Assembly: GCA_036267255.1 (NCBI GenBank)
Contig: DATAWK010000016.1
Coordinates: forward strand, 1 to 64,000
Length of the DNA: 64,000 nucleotides
Reading direction: 5' to 3'
Origin: DATAWK01 sp036267255
GTDB taxonomy: Bacteria; Acidobacteriota; Terriglobia; Terriglobales; Acidobacteriaceae
Position 1 is the first letter of the stretch; each line of letters starts with the position of its first letter. Both the position numbers and the translations under genes were made by a program. Positions 52,422 to 61,260 of this stretch are shown piece by piece. The notes under the pieces are model-generated. The model made no database searches and was not told where the DNA came from. It worked only from the letters and a program-made list of their open reading frames with translations.

Positions 52422-52454
52422 TGACTATCTACACAAGTGATTGTAGATAGTCAA
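52422..52454 (-). promoter_or_regulatory. Operator-promoter of the PadR-permease unit
   Basis: Perfect 12-bp arms TGACTATCTACA (52422-52433) and TGTAGATAGTCA (52442-52453) with an 8-bp spacer. On the minus strand TTGACT (-35, 52449-52454) lies in the distal arm and TAGATA (-10, 52426-52431) in the proximal arm, with a 17-bp spacer. Repressor binding would cover both. Confidence 0.75.
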
Positions 52455-52537
52455 CACTACGCAGCCGGAAACAGAAAAGTTCCCTCGCCCAAAAATTAAA
52501 TCCGGAATCGACAGGATGGCTCTTTTGCCGCTCCCGC

Positions 52538-52566
52538 TTGACACGCTCCGCGATTAGAATCACAAT
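52538..52566 (+). promoter_or_regulatory. Probable promoter of the PadR/membrane/thioredoxin cluster
   Basis: TTGACA (52538-52543), 17-bp spacer, CACAAT (52561-52566; 4 of 6). The predicted start at about 52573 is only 3 bp from the ATG at 52576, which implies a leaderless or nearly leaderless mRNA. Confidence 0.5.
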
Positions 52567-52575
52567 GTGTAGGTA

Positions 52576-52887
52576 ATGCTGGGCGAATTTGAATACCTCT
52601 TGCTTACCGCTGCCGTCCGATTGGGCGAAGACGCCTATGGTGCCGCCATTCGGCGTGAAATTGAGCAGGCCACCGGACGCCGCTGCTCCATTGGAGCGTT
52701 GTACACAACGCTCGACCGGCTGGAGGCCAAAGGCCTCGTGAAAACCTGGCTTGGCGATCCCACCCCGCAACGCGGTGGCCGCGCCAAACGCATGGTCTCC
52801 GTAACGGTCAAAGGCACCCGCGCCGCAACCGCCTTCTACAACGCGGTAACGCGCGTCAGCCGCAATGTCTCCTGGGAGGCAAAATGA
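52576..52887 (+). CDS. PadR-family transcriptional regulator
   Basis: A 103-residue winged-helix protein, MLGEFEYLLLTAAVRLGEDA, differing from the five permease-linked PadRs by a 'GEFEYLLL' start and the motif IGALYTTLDRLEAKGLVKTW. Its stop overlaps the ATG of the following membrane protein (ATGA at 52884-52887), so translational coupling is likely. It is divergent to another PadR gene with about 160 bp between them. Confidence 0.9.
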   Translation: MLGEFEYLLLTAAVRLGEDAYGAAIRREIEQATGRRCSIGALYTTLDRLEAKGLVKTWLGDPTPQRGGRAKRMVSVTVKGTRAATAFYNAVTRVSRNVSWEAK

Positions 52888-53570
52888 GTCGCGATCCCGC
52901 GTTCCCTCCCATCGGTCGCTTGGTCGACATCGCATCCCGCATGCTCGCTCCCAACGAACGCGAAGCCGTGCGCGGCGATCTCGCCGAATCCGGCGCAACT
53001 GGAATACAGGCGCTGCGCGACGTCCTTGGTCTGGCCCTTCGGCGTCAGGCAGCTTTGTGGAAGGACTGGCGTCCCTGGCTGGCGCTTTGCGCTCTGGCAA
53101 TCCCACTCGGCCTGTTCCTCAGTCTCGCTTCCCGGCGTACAGCCGACATCAGCTCCATCTATCTCTGGATGTACGCGAACAACTGGGACTGGAGCTTCCT
53201 TGGCAGCATTGCGTTCTGGCACGGACTGGCTGCCTGCCTTCCCGCTGTTCTTCAGTCCTGCCTCGTGCTGATTTGTTTGTCATCGGTAAGCGGCTTTTTG
53301 ATTGCATCTCTGTCGCGCCGCACCCTTTGGGTTCAGATCTCCGTGTTCTGTCTCGTACTCTTGTTTGCCGGACTTCCCGGTGCGCCGCAATTTCTGAACC
53401 ACGCGCTGTTCCTGCAGCCTGCACGCGGCTTCAACCCCAATCGCGTGGTCTTCGCTCTCGGCTTCTATCGCATCATCGTTCCACTGCTCGTGCAGGCATT
53501 CCTGGTCTTGCTCCCTTTCTTCTGGGCAACGCGGCAATACCGCAACGCTGCCGCGCAGAAACTCCGGTAA
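52884..53570 (+). CDS. Membrane protein of a PadR-linked cluster, unknown function
   Basis: A 228-residue protein. The N-terminal ~60 residues are hydrophilic (IGRLVDIASRMLAPNEREAV), resembling the soluble front of PadR-linked membrane proteins. Four or five transmembrane helices follow (WLALCALAIPLGLFLSLAS; LVQAFLVLLPFFWA and others). It overlaps the PadR gene by 4 nt. No function is known; transport or lipid-related roles are possible. Confidence 0.8.
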   Translation: MSRDPAFPPIGRLVDIASRMLAPNEREAVRGDLAESGATGIQALRDVLGLALRRQAALWKDWRPWLALCALAIPLGLFLSLASRRTADISSIYLWMYANNWDWSFLGSIAFWHGLAACLPAVLQSCLVLICLSSVSGFLIASLSRRTLWVQISVFCLVLLFAGLPGAPQFLNHALFLQPARGFNPNRVVFALGFYRIIVPLLVQAFLVLLPFFWATRQYRNAAAQKLR

Positions 53571-53596
53571 CCGGCGAAATTCTTGGAGAATCCATC

Positions 53597-54247
53597 ATGA
53601 AGCGCACATCTATTCCGCAATCCTTCCCACACAAACAACGCAGGCTCTCCGCGGCACTCGCCACGCTCACTCTCGCTGCAACATCGACACTCGTCCTGCT
53701 GCTCTGCCTGCAACCTGCTTCGGCGCAGGCTCCGGACCGGCACGTGTCTCTGGCCGACGTACAACAGACACCCGAGAAGCTGATCCCCGCCGCCGCAAGA
53801 AAATCCGCGCCGGACTTCACTCTCATCGATGCGCACGGACAGCCGATCACGTTGTCCCGCTACAAGGGAAAGGTCGTATTGCTCGACTTCTGGGCCACCT
53901 GGTGCGGAGGATGCAAACTCGAAATTCCCTGGTACATGGAATTTGACAGGCAATACAAGAGTCAAGGTCTCGCCGTCATCGGCGTGTCGATGGATGCCGA
54001 GGGATGGAAGAAAGTCCGACCGTTCCTGGCTCAAAAGAAGGATGAGGAAACCGGCGGAAACACAGCCATGCAATATCCCGTTGTCATCGGAAGCGACAGC
54101 CTGGCGAAGCAGTTTGGCCTGCGCTCCATGCCGCTCACTTTATTGATCGATCGCAATGGAAAAATTGCCGTGTCGCACACCGGCGTCGTGGACAAAGACA
54201 ATTTTCAGAATCTCATCCGGCAACTGCTGCAACAACCCGCGGCATAA
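53597..54247 (+). CDS. Exported TlpA-like thioredoxin
   Basis: A 216-residue protein with an N-terminal export signal or anchor (about 17-44, ALATLTLAATSTLVLLLCLQ). The thioredoxin-like AhpC/TSA domain is APDFTLIDAHGQPITLSRYK, active site W-C103-GG-C106-K, then GVSMDAEGWKKVRP and the cis-Pro region SMPLTLLIDR. This is typical of TlpA/ResA-type extracytoplasmic reductases that act on cysteines of exported proteins. It follows the membrane protein after 26 bp and probably belongs to the same unit. The start with GGAGA upstream (53584) is preferred over an upstream extension. Confidence 0.88.
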   Translation: MKRTSIPQSFPHKQRRLSAALATLTLAATSTLVLLLCLQPASAQAPDRHVSLADVQQTPEKLIPAAARKSAPDFTLIDAHGQPITLSRYKGKVVLLDFWATWCGGCKLEIPWYMEFDRQYKSQGLAVIGVSMDAEGWKKVRPFLAQKKDEETGGNTAMQYPVVIGSDSLAKQFGLRSMPLTLLIDRNGKIAVSHTGVVDKDNFQNLIRQLLQQPAA

Positions 54248-54295
54248 AAATATCCGCTGCGCTGCCGAACACTCTCCGCATCCCCATCGCTTGCG

Positions 54296-54826
54296 CTAAT
54301 TTGTTGTTCCGCTCTTGTCGCTGTCCTTTGGTAACTCCAGGTAGACCAGGCCAAAGCGGGTCGTTCCGGCGTGAGCCGCGTCATGGGATGCATCCACCGC
54401 CACGATGCGATACCGATGCGGAGTCCCGGCGCGCAGTTCATGATCGCTGGAAGAATCCGCACTGCCATTCACCTGCACATGGCCGCCATGCTCGTCGGAG
54501 CAGGTCAGCCCGCTGCGCGTCACCGTCATCGCGCCCACCGGTTTGCCGTGATCGCACTCCAGCACCTCGCCATACCGTGACAGCGGCTTGCGATAGAAAT
54601 CCAAAACCTGTGCCGGGGAATCGCTGCCCGGCTCTTTGTATAACGTCGCGCCCGGATACGCCGGCAGCCCGATGGTCGCTGCACTCGCATGAGAATTGGC
54701 ATGCAGCGCCAGGTTGACGCCGGAATCCGAATCCTGCGCCAGCAACGCTCCACTGCCGCAAAATAGGATCGCTGCCAACAGCATCATCGCCGCAAAAATT
54801 GAGAAAATCCGAACGCGCAGAGACAT
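54296..54826 (-). CDS. Secreted protein of unknown function
   Basis: A 176-residue protein with a signal peptide (1-30, MSLRVRIFSIFAAMMLLAAI) and a mature domain starting DSDSGVNLALHANSHA. LPAYPGATLYKEPG and a pair of cysteines (ECDHG, TCSDEHG) are notable. The end (RFGLVYLELPKDSDKS) is beta-like. No family recognised. ATG 54826 has AGGAG close before it; the extended frame to 54871 lacks a signal. It converges with the thioredoxin gene. Confidence 0.75.
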   Translation of the reverse strand: MSLRVRIFSIFAAMMLLAAILFCGSGALLAQDSDSGVNLALHANSHASAATIGLPAYPGATLYKEPGSDSPAQVLDFYRKPLSRYGEVLECDHGKPVGAMTVTRSGLTCSDEHGGHVQVNGSADSSSDHELRAGTPHRYRIVAVDASHDAAHAGTTRFGLVYLELPKDSDKSGTTN

Positions 54827-55065
54827 AAAGCTCCTATCCAAAATCGACTCCAAAGAAAGGTACGCCGCCATGGAGCGGAAAGTTCCATCGCGCCCTCGCC
54901 TCCATCTCTCCGCCTTCCCGCCATCCGGCTACATTCTTCCGCCCACTCGCGATTCCGGTTTTCTTTCATTATTTTTTCCCTCCGCTGCAACGGCCTGCGC
55001 GCATTCAGAATCTTAAGGAAGGTACTTTACGAAAAATGATTCTTTTCACCGATTGAGGATCGACC

Positions 55066-55368
55066 ATGAAGTTTCAAAAATATGCAGGCATCGCTCTCGC
55101 AGCCGCTCTCACATTCGCTGCTCCCACGGCAGCCGTCTTCGCGCAAAGCTCGGACTCCGGCACCAAACAGGCCCTGAAAAACGCTGGCACCAGTACCAAG
55201 CATGCCGCCAAAGATACCGGCCATGCCGTCAAGCAGGGAACCAAAAAGAGCTACCACGAAACAAAACATGTCACCAAGAAGGGCTACGACAAGACAAAGC
55301 ATGAGACCAAAAAGGTAGGCCACAAGATCGAAGGCAAGCCCGATACTCCGGCCCACACTCCGCAGTAA
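55066..55368 (+). CDS. Small secreted Lys/His-rich repetitive protein
   Basis: A 100-residue protein with a signal peptide (MKFQKYAGIALAAALTFAAP ... FAQ) and a highly basic mature part. Imperfect repeats such as KHAAKDTGHAVKQGTKK and YHETKHVTKKGYDKTKHETK are regularly spaced. It may be disordered or amphipathic, like LEA or histone-tail-like proteins, or bind DNA, metals or the cell surface. ATG 55066 is the only plausible start. Confidence 0.7.
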   Translation: MKFQKYAGIALAAALTFAAPTAAVFAQSSDSGTKQALKNAGTSTKHAAKDTGHAVKQGTKKSYHETKHVTKKGYDKTKHETKKVGHKIEGKPDTPAHTPQ

Positions 55369-55426
55369 TCCTGCGATTCGAAAAAATTCACGCGCGCATT
55401 CCCTGCCCGCCGGACTCTCGATGCCC

Positions 55427-58093
55427 TCACTCCGCCCTTAACGCCTGCATCGGTTCAGTGGAGGCCGCTCGCGTGGCTGGCCACCAGGCGGCAAATAATC
55501 CTGTCAGCAACAACACGCTGCACATGGCTACAAGCGTGATGGGATCGCGCGGAGCGACTTCAAACAATAGACTGCGCAGCATCTGCGCTCCGACAAGCGA
55601 TCCGGCAATTCCGAGGATCATGCCTGTCATCACCAGCATGCCCGCTTCTCGCAGCACCATACGCAGAATGTCGCTCCGCTGCGCGCCCAGAGCCATGCGG
55701 ACGCCAATCTCCTTCGTTTGTCGTGCAACTGTGTAGGACATCACTCCGTAGAGTCCCGCAGCGCCCATCACCAGGGAGATCAGACCAAAGACCGACAACA
55801 GCAGCATGGTGAATCGCTGCTGTGCGACCGAGGCCCGCATCACGTCCTGCATCGGTTCCACGCTGAGCAATGGCGTCTGCGCATTGTCCATGAAAATGCG
55901 GCGTGCGGCTGTCAGAATGTCTACGTCCGGCGTCTTCGTGCGTATCACCCAACTGACCCCCAGCAAACCGCTGTCCATTTGTGTCAGACGATCAGGAACC
56001 TGCGCCGCTGGCAGATACATAATTCCGGGCGCAGGCGCATCCAGCCCATCCTGCTTCGTGTCCCCCACTACGCCCACGATTTCGCGCACGCTGTCTTCAA
56101 AGCCCGGCCCGATTGCCGCGGTCATGTGGATGTGCTCGCCCAACGGATTCTGTCCCTTGAAGTGAGTACGCGCGAATTGCCGGTTCACAATCATCACCGG
56201 CTCCGAACCGTGCGTGTCAGAGATGCGAAATGCTCGTCCAGCGATAACAGGGATGCGGAGCGCATCAAAATAATGCGCTGTGGTCGGCATGTATTCCTCG
56301 TCGCCACTGGAACCTGGTTGCCCAGCAGGCCGACCTATAATGTCGAACGAGAAGTCGGGCGTCAACTGGGTCGGCAAGCTATTGACCGCCGCCGCCGCCG
56401 CAACGCCCGGTTGTGCTTCTAAGCGCGCCGTCAGTTCATCCAGGCGCAGGCCTAATGACGCGCTGGTTGCTATCTGGTCCTGGGTAAATGCCGTTTTGAA
56501 TGTAATTACATTGTCTGCACGGAAACCCGGAGGCGTATGGATCAGCTTCCAGAAACTGCTGAGCAGCAGGCCTGCAGCCACCAACAGCATCAGAGAAATG
56601 GCCACTTCGCTTATCACCAGCGATTTCTGCGCCAGATTCCGGCCGCCCGTAACCCGCGTTGAGCTCATTCGCAGCGATTCGTTCAGCTGCGTGCGCCGGC
56701 TCTCAATAGCAGGAACTGCGCTAAAAAGTATTGCGCATAAGAGAGTCAGCGCTGTTGCGAACACCAGGGTCGATCCGCCCATCTCAAGTGAGGTAAAACT
56801 CGGCAGCTTCAGCGGGCTCAGATGCATCAACACCGGCGTCGCGAACTGTGCCAGCAGCAATCCGGCCATTCCGCCTGCCATGCAAAGGATCGCATTCTCC
56901 ACCAGCAATTGCTGCAAAATCCTCCAGCCCGGAGCTCCCAGCGCGGCGCGCAGACTCATCTCATGCCGCCGTGCAATGGCTCGCGTCAGCAATAAGCTGA
57001 GGATGTTGGCCGATACAATCAGTAAGACAAGCCCGACCGCGCCCATCAGCATCTCCAGTGCGGGCCGCACCTGGCCTACCAGCGAATCGTGATAATCGAG
57101 CACGCGGACAGATTCATATCGATCCCATAGGTCCGGGTAGACGTTCTTCATTTGCAGCAACACACGCTTCAGGTCATCCTCTGTCTGCACGCGTGTCACA
57201 CCGGGCTTCATCCGCGCAACAAAATTGTAGCTATTGTTTTGGTCCTCCGGACTTTCTGCAATCTGCAAGGGGACCCACACGTCCACCTTTGCATCCAGGC
57301 GAAATTTTGCATTCGCCACACCGATGACCGTGTACTTCTCGTCACCCAGGGTGATTGCCCGGCCAAGGATGTTTGGATCTGCGCCAAAGTGTTGCCGCCA
57401 GGCGGCGTTACTGAGAACCACCACGCCCGGTGCGTGGAGTGTCATGTCCTGTGGCCGAAAGCCGTGACCGATCTGCGGTTCCATTTGGAAGACCTGGAAA
57501 AAATCTGAAGTCACGCGGAGAGCATCCAGCGGAACCGCCTCGCCGTTCTGCACCAGGTTCACGTGGCTCGCCATGTAGTCGTACACCGCTGCGGATTCAA
57601 ATGTCCGGTTGGCACGCATCATAAACAGCGCCTTGGTGGCGGAATAGGCTGGCGCCGTCTGCCCATTTGCGTAGAAGCGTTCGATGCGAACCAACTGCTG
57701 CGGGTGAGGGAAAGGCAACGGACGCAGCAGCACTCCGTAAAGAATCAGAAATACCGTCACATTTGCGCCAATGCCCAGTGCCAATGTAAGCACCGTGGCC
57801 GTCGTAAATCCCGGACTCTTGCGCAATTGCCGTAGCGCATACCGCGCATCCCGCAGCACGCTTTCCAGCAACGGAATCGTGCTCCGCTCGCGATATCTCT
57901 GCTTGGTCTGCTCCACGCCGCCCAGCTTCAGCATCGCATCCCGCCGCGCCTGCTCCGGCGTCATCCCCGCACGCACGTTGTCCTCCACGTGCATCGCAAG
58001 ATGACTCTCCAGCTCCGCCGTCAGCTCCCGCTCCTGCCCTTCCCGGCGGAACATTCCACGCACCCGCATCATCCACGCACGCAGCCGCTTCAT
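55427..58093 (-). CDS. Duplicated MacB/FtsX-type permease (acidobacterial orphan type)
   Basis: An 888-residue permease. The prefix domain (ERELTAELESHLAMHVEDNV; MTPEQARRDAMLKLGG) is followed by helix 1 at about 95-120, a first FtsX module (EMSLRAALGAPGWRI) and a second (EIGVRMALGAQRSDI). Its ATG (58093) overlaps the PadR stop by 4 nt (ATGA), so translation is coupled. The longer N-terminal frame is part of the PadR gene read in another frame and is rejected. Substrate unknown. Confidence 0.93.
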   Translation of the reverse strand: MKRLRAWMMRVRGMFRREGQERELTAELESHLAMHVEDNVRAGMTPEQARRDAMLKLGGVEQTKQRYRERSTIPLLESVLRDARYALRQLRKSPGFTTATVLTLALGIGANVTVFLILYGVLLRPLPFPHPQQLVRIERFYANGQTAPAYSATKALFMMRANRTFESAAVYDYMASHVNLVQNGEAVPLDALRVTSDFFQVFQMEPQIGHGFRPQDMTLHAPGVVVLSNAAWRQHFGADPNILGRAITLGDEKYTVIGVANAKFRLDAKVDVWVPLQIAESPEDQNNSYNFVARMKPGVTRVQTEDDLKRVLLQMKNVYPDLWDRYESVRVLDYHDSLVGQVRPALEMLMGAVGLVLLIVSANILSLLLTRAIARRHEMSLRAALGAPGWRILQQLLVENAILCMAGGMAGLLLAQFATPVLMHLSPLKLPSFTSLEMGGSTLVFATALTLLCAILFSAVPAIESRRTQLNESLRMSSTRVTGGRNLAQKSLVISEVAISLMLLVAAGLLLSSFWKLIHTPPGFRADNVITFKTAFTQDQIATSASLGLRLDELTARLEAQPGVAAAAAVNSLPTQLTPDFSFDIIGRPAGQPGSSGDEEYMPTTAHYFDALRIPVIAGRAFRISDTHGSEPVMIVNRQFARTHFKGQNPLGEHIHMTAAIGPGFEDSVREIVGVVGDTKQDGLDAPAPGIMYLPAAQVPDRLTQMDSGLLGVSWVIRTKTPDVDILTAARRIFMDNAQTPLLSVEPMQDVMRASVAQQRFTMLLLSVFGLISLVMGAAGLYGVMSYTVARQTKEIGVRMALGAQRSDILRMVLREAGMLVMTGMILGIAGSLVGAQMLRSLLFEVAPRDPITLVAMCSVLLLTGLFAAWWPATRAASTEPMQALRAE

Positions 58094-58434
58094 GCCGGGT
58101 CTTCCTTCGGCGCAAAAAATCGTGCCAGAATCGCCGTTGCCTGCTCCCAGTTCTGCGCTTCTTTTTCCAGTTGTTTCCGGCCCGCACGCGTCAGCTTGTA
58201 AAACTTCGCTTTGCGATTGTTCTCGGACACGCCCCACTCGGACGCAATCGATCCTTCCTGCTCCAGCTTCAGCAGTGCCGGATACAGCGTCCCATAGTTC
58301 AGAGAGAGTAGATTTCCGCTCGTCTGCTCAATCCGCCGAGCAATCCCATATCCATGCAGCGGCCCCATTGTTTCCAGGGTCTTCAGCGCCATCAGCGCCA
58401 GCGTCCCTTGCCAGACATCTGTTTTATCGCTCAT
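58090..58434 (-). CDS. PadR-family transcriptional repressor
   Basis: A 114-residue protein, MSDKTDVWQGTLALMALKTL. It has the PadR core (GTLYPALLKLEQEGSIASEW) and the ending SENNRKAKFYKLTRAGRKQL. AGGAG lies 5 nt before the ATG. It is first gene of a two-gene unit, overlapping the permease by 4 nt. A symmetric double inverted repeat is found 7 bp upstream of the ATG. Confidence 0.93.
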   Translation of the reverse strand: MSDKTDVWQGTLALMALKTLETMGPLHGYGIARRIEQTSGNLLSLNYGTLYPALLKLEQEGSIASEWGVSENNRKAKFYKLTRAGRKQLEKEAQNWEQATAILARFFAPKEDPA

Positions 58435-58441
58435 GCGTCTC

Positions 58442-58492
58442 CTATTGCCTAACCATAGGTATCATGCCACATGTCCTATGGGAAAGCAATAG
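58442..58492 (-). promoter_or_regulatory. Double palindromic operator of the PadR-permease unit
   Basis: Symmetric arrangement CTATTGC-N4-CCATAGG (58442-58459), 15-bp centre, CCTATGG-N4-GCAATAG (58475-58492). The 18-bp arms match at 14 positions, all mismatches lying in the two N4 blocks. On the minus strand TTGCTT in the distal arm and CATGAT in the centre are possible -35/-10 elements with 17-bp spacing. Confidence 0.75.
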
Positions 58493-58535
58493 AGCCCTGC
58501 GCAATGCAGGCGAAAACTCTCGTTCTAGCTTTTTT

Positions 58536-61226
58536 TTATTCGCACCGGATCGCGATAATCGGATTGATCCGCGCCGCTCGCAGCGCCGGCAGCAGCGAGG
58601 CGCCGCTGGCAATCGCCAGCAACACCGCCACTGAGCCCAGCAGCACCCAGGGATCGTGCGGAGATATCTCATACAGAAAACTCGCCAGCACCCGCGACGC
58701 CAGCACCGCCGCCGCTAGTCCCGCCACGCATCCGGCCATCGCCACGCGCGCATTTTCGCCGAACACCATCCGCACCACCTGCCCGCGTTGCGCACCCAGA
58801 GCCATGCGAATGCCAATCTCGCTCGTCCGCCGTGCCGTTGCATACGCCAGCGTGCCGTACAAGCCAATCGCCGTAATCAGCAATGCGCATCCGGCAAAGA
58901 ACACCGACAGCAGCGCCATCATCCGTTCCGCGCTGATCGAGTCGTTGATCACGCTGTCCATCGTCGTCATCACCGGCGCAGGAATCGTCGGCGCCAGCCG
59001 CGTGGCCAGCGCGCGCGACGCAGCCGCCAGCGGAGCTACCGGCCCATCCACCCGCACCACCGCCGTATACGACGCTTTTTTCCATTCACTCTGCGTGATG
59101 GGAAAATAAGCCCCGGCTGGTGCGGCTTCTTGAATGGACGTGTATTTGACATTGCCGACAACGGCAATCACTTCATAGGAGTCTTTGCTTGTCAGCACAT
59201 GCTGTCCAACCGCATTCTGCCCGGGAAATAAAATCTTCGCGGCGGCCTGGTTCAGAATGATCTTCTTTCCGCCGGCCATGCTATCGTCCCATCGAAACTC
59301 CCGCCCCTCAAACATGGGAATACGCATCGTTGCAAAATATTCCGAAGCGACGGTGTTTATAAAAATCTTGCGACCGCCATTGCTGGACGGCGTGTGATAG
59401 CTCCCGGCTATTATCATCCCGGCCAGTGGCGTCGTGTTCTCCCAGCTCACGCTCTTCACTCCCGGCAGATGCCGCAGTCCGTCTCCCAGCGCCTGATACA
59501 ACTGCGTCAGGGCATCGCCTTCCAGCGGCTGCTTGTCCATATCGAACGAGATGTTCACCAGTCCCTTCGTATTGAATCCCAATCCTGTCCGATACAGCCG
59601 CACCAGGCTCGTCGCCAGCAGCCCCGCGCCTGCCACCAATACCAGCGCCAGCGCCACCTCCACAGCCATCAACATCCGTGGCGCCATCCTCTGCCGCGTG
59701 TGCTGACTATGCGCATGCTTGCCTTGTTTGATGTGTTCATTCAGGTCGCCCGCCGTGGCCTGCAGCGCCGGAGCCAGCCCGATCAAAAACGTAGCGATCA
59801 CTGCAATCCCTGCGGCAAACAGAAACACCCTCACATCGATGGAGGTATCGACATATCCGTCCCAGGCGCCGCGCAGCAGCATCGCGGCCAGCAATTGGCT
59901 CACCAGCGGTGAGACTGCCAGCCCCGCCGCTGTTCCCACCGTTGCAATCAACAAGCTCTCCACCAGCAATTGCTGGATCAGCCGTCTCCGCGTCGCCCCC
60001 AGCGCCAGCCGTGTCGCCAGCTCCCGCTCCCGCGCCGCGCTGCGCGCCATCAACAGGCTCGCCAGGTTCAGGCATGCCAGCAGCAGGATGCCTCCGCACA
60101 TGGCAAACATCGCCGCCAGCGGTTTGTGGAAGAGAATGCGAACATACGTGTAGCCCTTCGCGCCCGGCTCCGCCGCAAAGCGCATGTGGACTTTCATCGC
60201 GCTCGCTTCCCAGTTCGCATCCGAAGCCTGTTCCCGCACAATCGACATCGAAATCGGCAACAGCGCCGCGTTTGCCTGTTGCAGCGTCACCCCCGCCTGC
60301 AGACGTCCCATCACCGTCAACCAGCTGGCATGCAAGCCGCCCGCCGTCATGTCGTACGGCGCATCCAGGATCGGCTCCGTTGACAGCGGCGCATAAATCT
60401 CCGGTCTCTGCGTGGGATCGACCCCGGTAAATCGCTTCGGCATCACCCCCACCACCGTGAACGGCGTGTTGGCAATCACCAGCTTGCGCCCCACCACGTC
60501 CGGAGCACCATGGAACCAGCGCTGCCAGAAGTGCTCGCTGATCACCACCCCAAATCCCTCCGCATTGCCTCCCGTCTGGTCATCGGCTGGGGTCAGATAT
60601 CGCCCCATCAGCGGCGGCGTCTGCAACGCCCGGAAGTATTGCCCACTCACCAGCACCCCTTGAATCTCTTCATTGCCGGACCCGCCGTGTATCTGCATCG
60701 GCTCACCGAAGAACGCAAACACGTCCGCGAAGATTGTGCGGTTTCGTTCCAGGCCGCGAAAAACCGGCGACGAGAAGCTGTATCTGGGTTCCGGACCGCC
60801 GCGATGGATGTTCAGCACCACCAGCCGGTCCGCATGCGGCACCGGCAGCGGCCGCAGCAGCAATCCATTGATCAGCGAAAAAATCGCCGTGTTCGCCCCG
60901 ATGCCGATCGCCAGCGTCAGCAGCGCCACCGCCGTAAATCCCGGCGACTTCTTCAGCAGCCGCGCGGAAAAACTCATATCGCGCAGAAAATTCTCCAGCG
61001 CGCGAAACTGCCACAGCTCCCTCAGCCGCTCATGCCAGCGCCTCGCATTGCCAAAGGTTCGCCGCGCCGTCGCATCCACCTCTGCCTGCGGCACGCCCTC
61101 CCGCAACAACTTCTTACGCAGCATCATCTGGTGAAACTCCAGCTCCTCGGCCATGTCGCGATCCATCCGCCGCTTGCGAAACAGCGTCTTCATGCGCAGC
61201 AGAAATGTATGCAGGCCAGCCGTCAT
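58536..61226 (-). CDS. Duplicated MacB/FtsX-type permease (acidobacterial orphan type)
   Basis: An 896-residue permease. The prefix domain (MDRDMAEELEFHQMMLRKKL; VPQAEVDATARRTFGN) and helix 1 (about 96-120) lead to a first FtsX module (ELATRLALGATRRRL) and a second (EIGIRMALGAQRGQV). ATG 61226 has AGGAG 8-9 nt before it. It is preceded by its PadR gene with a 34-bp gap. It is in tandem with the 55427-58434 unit but has its own regulator. Confidence 0.93.
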   Translation of the reverse strand: MTAGLHTFLLRMKTLFRKRRMDRDMAEELEFHQMMLRKKLLREGVPQAEVDATARRTFGNARRWHERLRELWQFRALENFLRDMSFSARLLKKSPGFTAVALLTLAIGIGANTAIFSLINGLLLRPLPVPHADRLVVLNIHRGGPEPRYSFSSPVFRGLERNRTIFADVFAFFGEPMQIHGGSGNEEIQGVLVSGQYFRALQTPPLMGRYLTPADDQTGGNAEGFGVVISEHFWQRWFHGAPDVVGRKLVIANTPFTVVGVMPKRFTGVDPTQRPEIYAPLSTEPILDAPYDMTAGGLHASWLTVMGRLQAGVTLQQANAALLPISMSIVREQASDANWEASAMKVHMRFAAEPGAKGYTYVRILFHKPLAAMFAMCGGILLLACLNLASLLMARSAARERELATRLALGATRRRLIQQLLVESLLIATVGTAAGLAVSPLVSQLLAAMLLRGAWDGYVDTSIDVRVFLFAAGIAVIATFLIGLAPALQATAGDLNEHIKQGKHAHSQHTRQRMAPRMLMAVEVALALVLVAGAGLLATSLVRLYRTGLGFNTKGLVNISFDMDKQPLEGDALTQLYQALGDGLRHLPGVKSVSWENTTPLAGMIIAGSYHTPSSNGGRKIFINTVASEYFATMRIPMFEGREFRWDDSMAGGKKIILNQAAAKILFPGQNAVGQHVLTSKDSYEVIAVVGNVKYTSIQEAAPAGAYFPITQSEWKKASYTAVVRVDGPVAPLAAASRALATRLAPTIPAPVMTTMDSVINDSISAERMMALLSVFFAGCALLITAIGLYGTLAYATARRTSEIGIRMALGAQRGQVVRMVFGENARVAMAGCVAGLAAAVLASRVLASFLYEISPHDPWVLLGSVAVLLAIASGASLLPALRAARINPIIAIRCE

Positions 61227-61260
61227 ATCGAATCTCTCCTACCGCGCACGTATATATCCA

